From Thiobacillaceae bacterium (lineage in GTDB: Bacteria; Pseudomonadota; Gammaproteobacteria; Burkholderiales; Thiobacillaceae): a DNA stretch of 7,567 nt. The translations under genes and the position numbers were made by a program. Under the pieces are notes generated by a model that saw only the letters and a program-made list of their open reading frames with translations, was not told where the DNA came from and ran no database searches. The first letter of the stretch is position 1, and each line of letters opens with the position of its first letter. Where the stretch lies: the NCBI GenBank assembly GCA_012274165.1, contig JAAPAA010000060.1:1-7567 (forward strand), read 5' to 3'. This document shows, one piece after another, positions 5,528 through 7,567 of this stretch.

Positions 5528-6976
5528 ATGCCGCTCCTCCCTCGCACTCACTGGCCGATGCTGCGTATCCTGCTCATTCTCAGCCTCGCCAGCCAGCCTG
5601 TCCTGGCCGCCGACTTGCCCGATCTGGGCGAAGTGTCGCGGCAGTACTTTTCCGACCAGGAGGAGCAGGCGCTGGGGCGCGCCATCATGCGCGACGTCTA
5701 CTCCGACCCGCGCTACCTGGATGACCCCGAAATCGAAAGCTACCTCAACCAGCTCGGCTACAAGCTGGTCTCGGTCAGTTCGCGCAACCAGCGCGAATTC
5801 ATCTTCTTCGTCGTCGACGACCCCACCATCAACGCCTTTGCCCTGCCCGGCGGCAACATCGGCGTCCACACCGGCTTGCTGCTCACGGCACAAAGCGAAT
5901 CCGAACTGGCGAGCGTGGTCGGACACGAAATCGCTCACGTCACCCAGGATCACATCGCCCGCATGGTCGCCTCGCAAAGCCAGAGCTACTGGCCGACCAT
6001 GGCCGCGCTGGCGCTGGCGCTGCTGGCCGCGCGTTCCAACCCCAACGTGGCCGGTGCGGCGATTGCGTCAACCCAGGCGTATTCAGCACAAAACCAGCTC
6101 AATTACAGTCGCGATTACGAGCGCGAAGCCGACCGACTGGGATTTGAGATGCTCACCCGTGCCGGCTTCGACCCGCATAGCATGAGCAGCTTCTTCAGCC
6201 GCATGCAGCGCGCCAGCCGGTTTTATGACAGCAACGCGCCCGCCTATCTGCGCAGCCACCCGCTTACCAGCGAGCGCATCGCCGACATGGAGGCGCGCAG
6301 CGAATCTGCGCCTTATCAGCAAGTACAGGACAGTCTCGACTTTCAACTGGTGCGAGCCCGCTTGCGTGCGCGGGAAGGCAGCCCGGAGGATGCCGTCCTC
6401 GCAGCACGCGACACCCTGCAAGACAAACGCTACAACAGCGAAGCCGCCGCCCGTTATGGGCTGGTCAGCGCGCTATTGCGTACACGCCAGTTCAAGGAAG
6501 CTGAAGACGAAGTGCAAATATTGCTGTCCGGCCCCGACATCCGGCCGATGATCCAGCAACTTGCCGCTCAAACCGCGCTCGCTGCCGGCAACGCAACGCT
6601 GGCCTTGCAACGCTACCAGGCTGGCAGCCAGACGCACCCCGACTACCGTCCGCTGCAATATGGCTATATCGCCGCCTTACTCGCCACCGAACGAGCTGGC
6701 GATGCGCTGACGCGTGTCAACAAGCAACTGGAACGCTATCCAGACGACCGCCGCCTATGGCTGCTCGCTGCCCAGACCCATGCCCAGCTTGGGCATCGAC
6801 TGCTCAGCCACCGCGCCCAGGCTGAAGCGGCTGCCTTGAGTGGCAACCTGATTGCCGCAGTTGAACAAATCAATCTGGGCATCAAGGCGGGCGACGGCAA
6901 TTTTCACGAAATGTCTGCGGCCGAAGCGCGGCGACGCGAATGGCAAACGCTCGAAAAAGCCCAGCACAAGAACTAA
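5528..6976 (+). CDS. bepA: BepA/YfgC-like periplasmic M48 metalloprotease with TPR region
   Basis: This 482-residue protein matches E. coli BepA (487 residues), a periplasmic zinc protease and chaperone that monitors outer-membrane protein assembly such as LptD. A signal peptide covers about residues 1-28: R6, a hydrophobic run LRILLILSLA, then cleavage near VLA-AD. The M48 domain holds the zinc motif H133-E-I-A-H137 and the third ligand E200 in EREADRLG. H244 in RSHPLTSERIAD corresponds to the E. coli His-246 that can cap the active site. FALPGGNIGVHTGLL precedes the catalytic helix, as in other M48 proteins. Residues from about 265 to the end are helical repeats of TPR type, rich in Ala, Leu and Arg. 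The ATG at 5528 is chosen for a full signal peptide. An ATG at 5558 (472 residues) is also possible, and neither has a clear Shine-Dalgarno. The start lies 40 bp from the divergent moaC. Family certain, orthology to BepA likely. Confidence 0.88.
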   Translation: MPLLPRTHWPMLRILLILSLASQPVLAADLPDLGEVSRQYFSDQEEQALGRAIMRDVYSDPRYLDDPEIESYLNQLGYKLVSVSSRNQREFIFFVVDDPTINAFALPGGNIGVHTGLLLTAQSESELASVVGHEIAHVTQDHIARMVASQSQSYWPTMAALALALLAARSNPNVAGAAIASTQAYSAQNQLNYSRDYEREADRLGFEMLTRAGFDPHSMSSFFSRMQRASRFYDSNAPAYLRSHPLTSERIADMEARSESAPYQQVQDSLDFQLVRARLRAREGSPEDAVLAARDTLQDKRYNSEAAARYGLVSALLRTRQFKEAEDEVQILLSGPDIRPMIQQLAAQTALAAGNATLALQRYQAGSQTHPDYRPLQYGYIAALLATERAGDALTRVNKQLERYPDDRRLWLLAAQTHAQLGHRLLSHRAQAEAAALSGNLIAAVEQINLGIKAGDGNFHEMSAAEARRREWQTLEKAQHKN

Positions 6977-7002
6977 CACGCCAAGCGCAAACCGATATCT
7001 AG

Positions 7003-7032
7003 TGCGGCTGGTAGGAATTTACCCCGCGTTTT
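7003..7032 (+). terminator. Candidate intrinsic terminator after the BepA-like gene
   Basis: GCGG (7004-7007) pairs with CCGC (7024-7027), and GGTA (7010-7013) with TACC (7020-7023), giving eight pairs with a 2-nt CT bulge and a 6-nt loop. The stem is followed directly by GTTTT (7028-7032). It lies 27 bp past the protease stop codon and would separate this gene from soxX. The bulge and short T run make it moderate at best. Confidence 0.4.
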
Positions 7033-7056
7033 GCGCATAAAAATGGTGAACTGGCC

Positions 7057-7086
7057 TTGCATGACAAAAACCAATTCAACTATGCT
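7057..7086 (+). promoter_or_regulatory. Weak candidate promoter of soxX
   Basis: TTGCAT (7057-7062, 3 of 6 matches) and TATGCT (7081-7086, 4 of 6 matches) are 18 bp apart. ATGACA at 7061-7066 is a better -35 but only 14 bp from that -10. Initiation would leave a leader of about 85 nt containing two hairpins. A sox promoter may need an activator, which would fit poor boxes, but the sequence does not prove one. Confidence 0.2.
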
Positions 7087-7093
7087 GCACTCC

Positions 7094-7135
7094 ATCCGTT
7101 ACCGGATAGCGCGCAACGTGTGGCAAGCCCACACG
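7094..7135 (+). other. Two hairpins in the soxX leader
   Basis: The first hairpin is ATCCG (7094-7098) with CGGAT (7103-7107), loop TTAC. The second is CGTGTGG (7117-7123) with CCACACG (7129-7135), a perfect 7-bp stem with loop CAAGC. The nearest T run (GTTTT) starts 6 bases after the second stem, so neither is a canonical terminator. They lie 30-70 bases upstream of the soxX Shine-Dalgarno and could act as an mRNA-stabilising leader or a regulatory site. Confidence 0.4.
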
Positions 7136-7164
7136 ACAAGCGTTTTCAACACCACTTAAAAAAT

Positions 7165-7170
7165 AGGAGG
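7165..7170 (+). promoter_or_regulatory. Consensus Shine-Dalgarno of soxX
   Basis: AGGAGG lies 6 nt before the ATG at 7177 but abuts another in-frame ATG at 7171. Spacing selects 7177, which gives MRKLHHV as the signal peptide start. It is the strongest ribosome binding site in the window, suggesting high expression. Confidence 0.85.
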
Positions 7171-7176
7171 ATGACC

Positions 7177-7567
7177 ATGCGAAAGTTGCATCACGTAGCA
7201 GCGGCCTGCGCGATCAGCGCCATCATGCTGTCGGGACATGTGCTGGCACAGGCTACAGCAACCCCGACTGCTGCTGCGACCCCGGCTGCAACCCCCAAAA
7301 AGGAAGAAACCGGCAAGGACATCGCGTTCAACCGCGTCAAAGGTAACTGCCTGGCGTGTCACGCCATGCCCACCGTCCCTGATGCGGAGTCAGCCGGCAA
7401 CTACGGTCCTCCCCTCATCGCCATGAGCGCCCGCTTCCCCGCCAAAGCCAGATTGCGCGCGCAAATCTGGGACGCAACCGCGTTCAACCCTGCCTCATCC
7501 ATGATCCCGTTCGGTAAACACGGCGTTTTGACGGAGCAGGAGATCGATAAAGTCACCGACTTTATCT
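7177..7567 (+). CDS. soxX: SoxX, c-type cytochrome subunit of SoxXA (3' end cut by window)
   Basis: SoxX is the monoheme subunit of SoxXA, which in the periplasm oxidatively attaches thiosulfate to the SoxYZ carrier. The visible 130 codons begin with a Sec signal peptide (MRK, hydrophobic core, cleavage near VLA-QA at residues 24-25). A low-complexity Ala/Thr/Pro linker follows at about 26-42, then the heme site C58-L-A-C61-H62 within KGNCLACHAMP. M109 in SSMIPFG lies where the distal axial methionine of SoxX is expected. NYGPPL and LTEQEIDKVTDFI complete a typical SoxX. The frame is open at the window edge, so the gene is probably almost complete rather than broken. It follows a BepA-like gene on the same strand after 200 bp with its own strong ribosome binding site, and likely starts a sox operon continuing to the right. 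Confidence 0.88.
   Translation, partial: MRKLHHVAAACAISAIMLSGHVLAQATATPTAAATPAATPKKEETGKDIAFNRVKGNCLACHAMPTVPDAESAGNYGPPLIAMSARFPAKARLRAQIWDATAFNPASSMIPFGKHGVLTEQEIDKVTDFI

Noticed and set aside
5488..5547. A 20-residue N-terminal extension of MoaC starting at 5547.
   Set aside because: MSEFTHFDERG from 5487 matches the family N-terminus and puts the catalytic residues at the same numbers as in E. coli. The extension would overlap the protease gene start.
7117..7155. The CGTGTGG/CCACACG hairpin as an intrinsic terminator.
   Set aside because: The T run begins several bases after the stem and is only four long, and the hairpin sits directly ahead of the soxX ribosome binding site, where a terminator would block soxX unless conditional.
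1..7567. Search for mobile elements, CRISPR repeats, tRNA genes and an undescribed defence or biosynthetic system.
   Set aside because: All long coding regions belong to known families with intact motifs, intergenic gaps are under 300 bp, and no transposase, direct-repeat array or tRNA-like fold was seen by eye.

Overview
This window comes from a chemolithotrophic sulfur-oxidising bacterium. The SoeABC, MoaC, BepA-like and SoxX protein types, the moderately high GC and the Shine-Dalgarno sequences suggest a betaproteobacterium of the Thiobacillus / Sulfuricella / Sulfuriferula kind. That placement is inference from gene content and general sequence character, not from a search.

Layout. The left two thirds hold a minus-strand operon read right to left: soeA (molybdopterin sulfite dehydrogenase subunit, start 4691), soeB (four-cluster ferredoxin subunit) and soeC (DmsC/NrfD-type quinone-reactive membrane anchor). 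The genes are 28-38 nt apart, and the operon closes with a strong intrinsic terminator at 66-97. Upstream of soeA lies a 295-bp gap with a candidate promoter and several dyads. Beyond the gap is moaC (4987-5487, minus strand), which makes the molybdopterin precursor cPMP. Only 40 bp from moaC, and divergent from it, a plus-strand gene encodes a BepA/YfgC-like M48 metalloprotease with a C-terminal TPR region (5528-6976). A 200-bp gap follows, with a candidate terminator and a hairpin-containing leader. The window ends inside soxX (from 7177), the c-type cytochrome subunit of SoxXA, probably the first gene of a sox operon.

How the genes fit together. SoxXA and the rest of the Sox system act on thiosulfate or sulfite in the periplasm. 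SoeABC is known to oxidise sulfite to sulfate at the cytoplasmic face of the inner membrane and to pass electrons to the quinone pool. SoeA depends on a bis-MGD molybdenum cofactor, which makes an adjacent moaC biosynthetically sensible. The BepA-like protein is an envelope quality-control protease whose link to sulfur oxidation is only positional.

I see no mobile element, CRISPR array, tRNA or rRNA, and no clearly new system. The less explained parts are the regulatory dyads upstream of soeA and the structured soxX leader.
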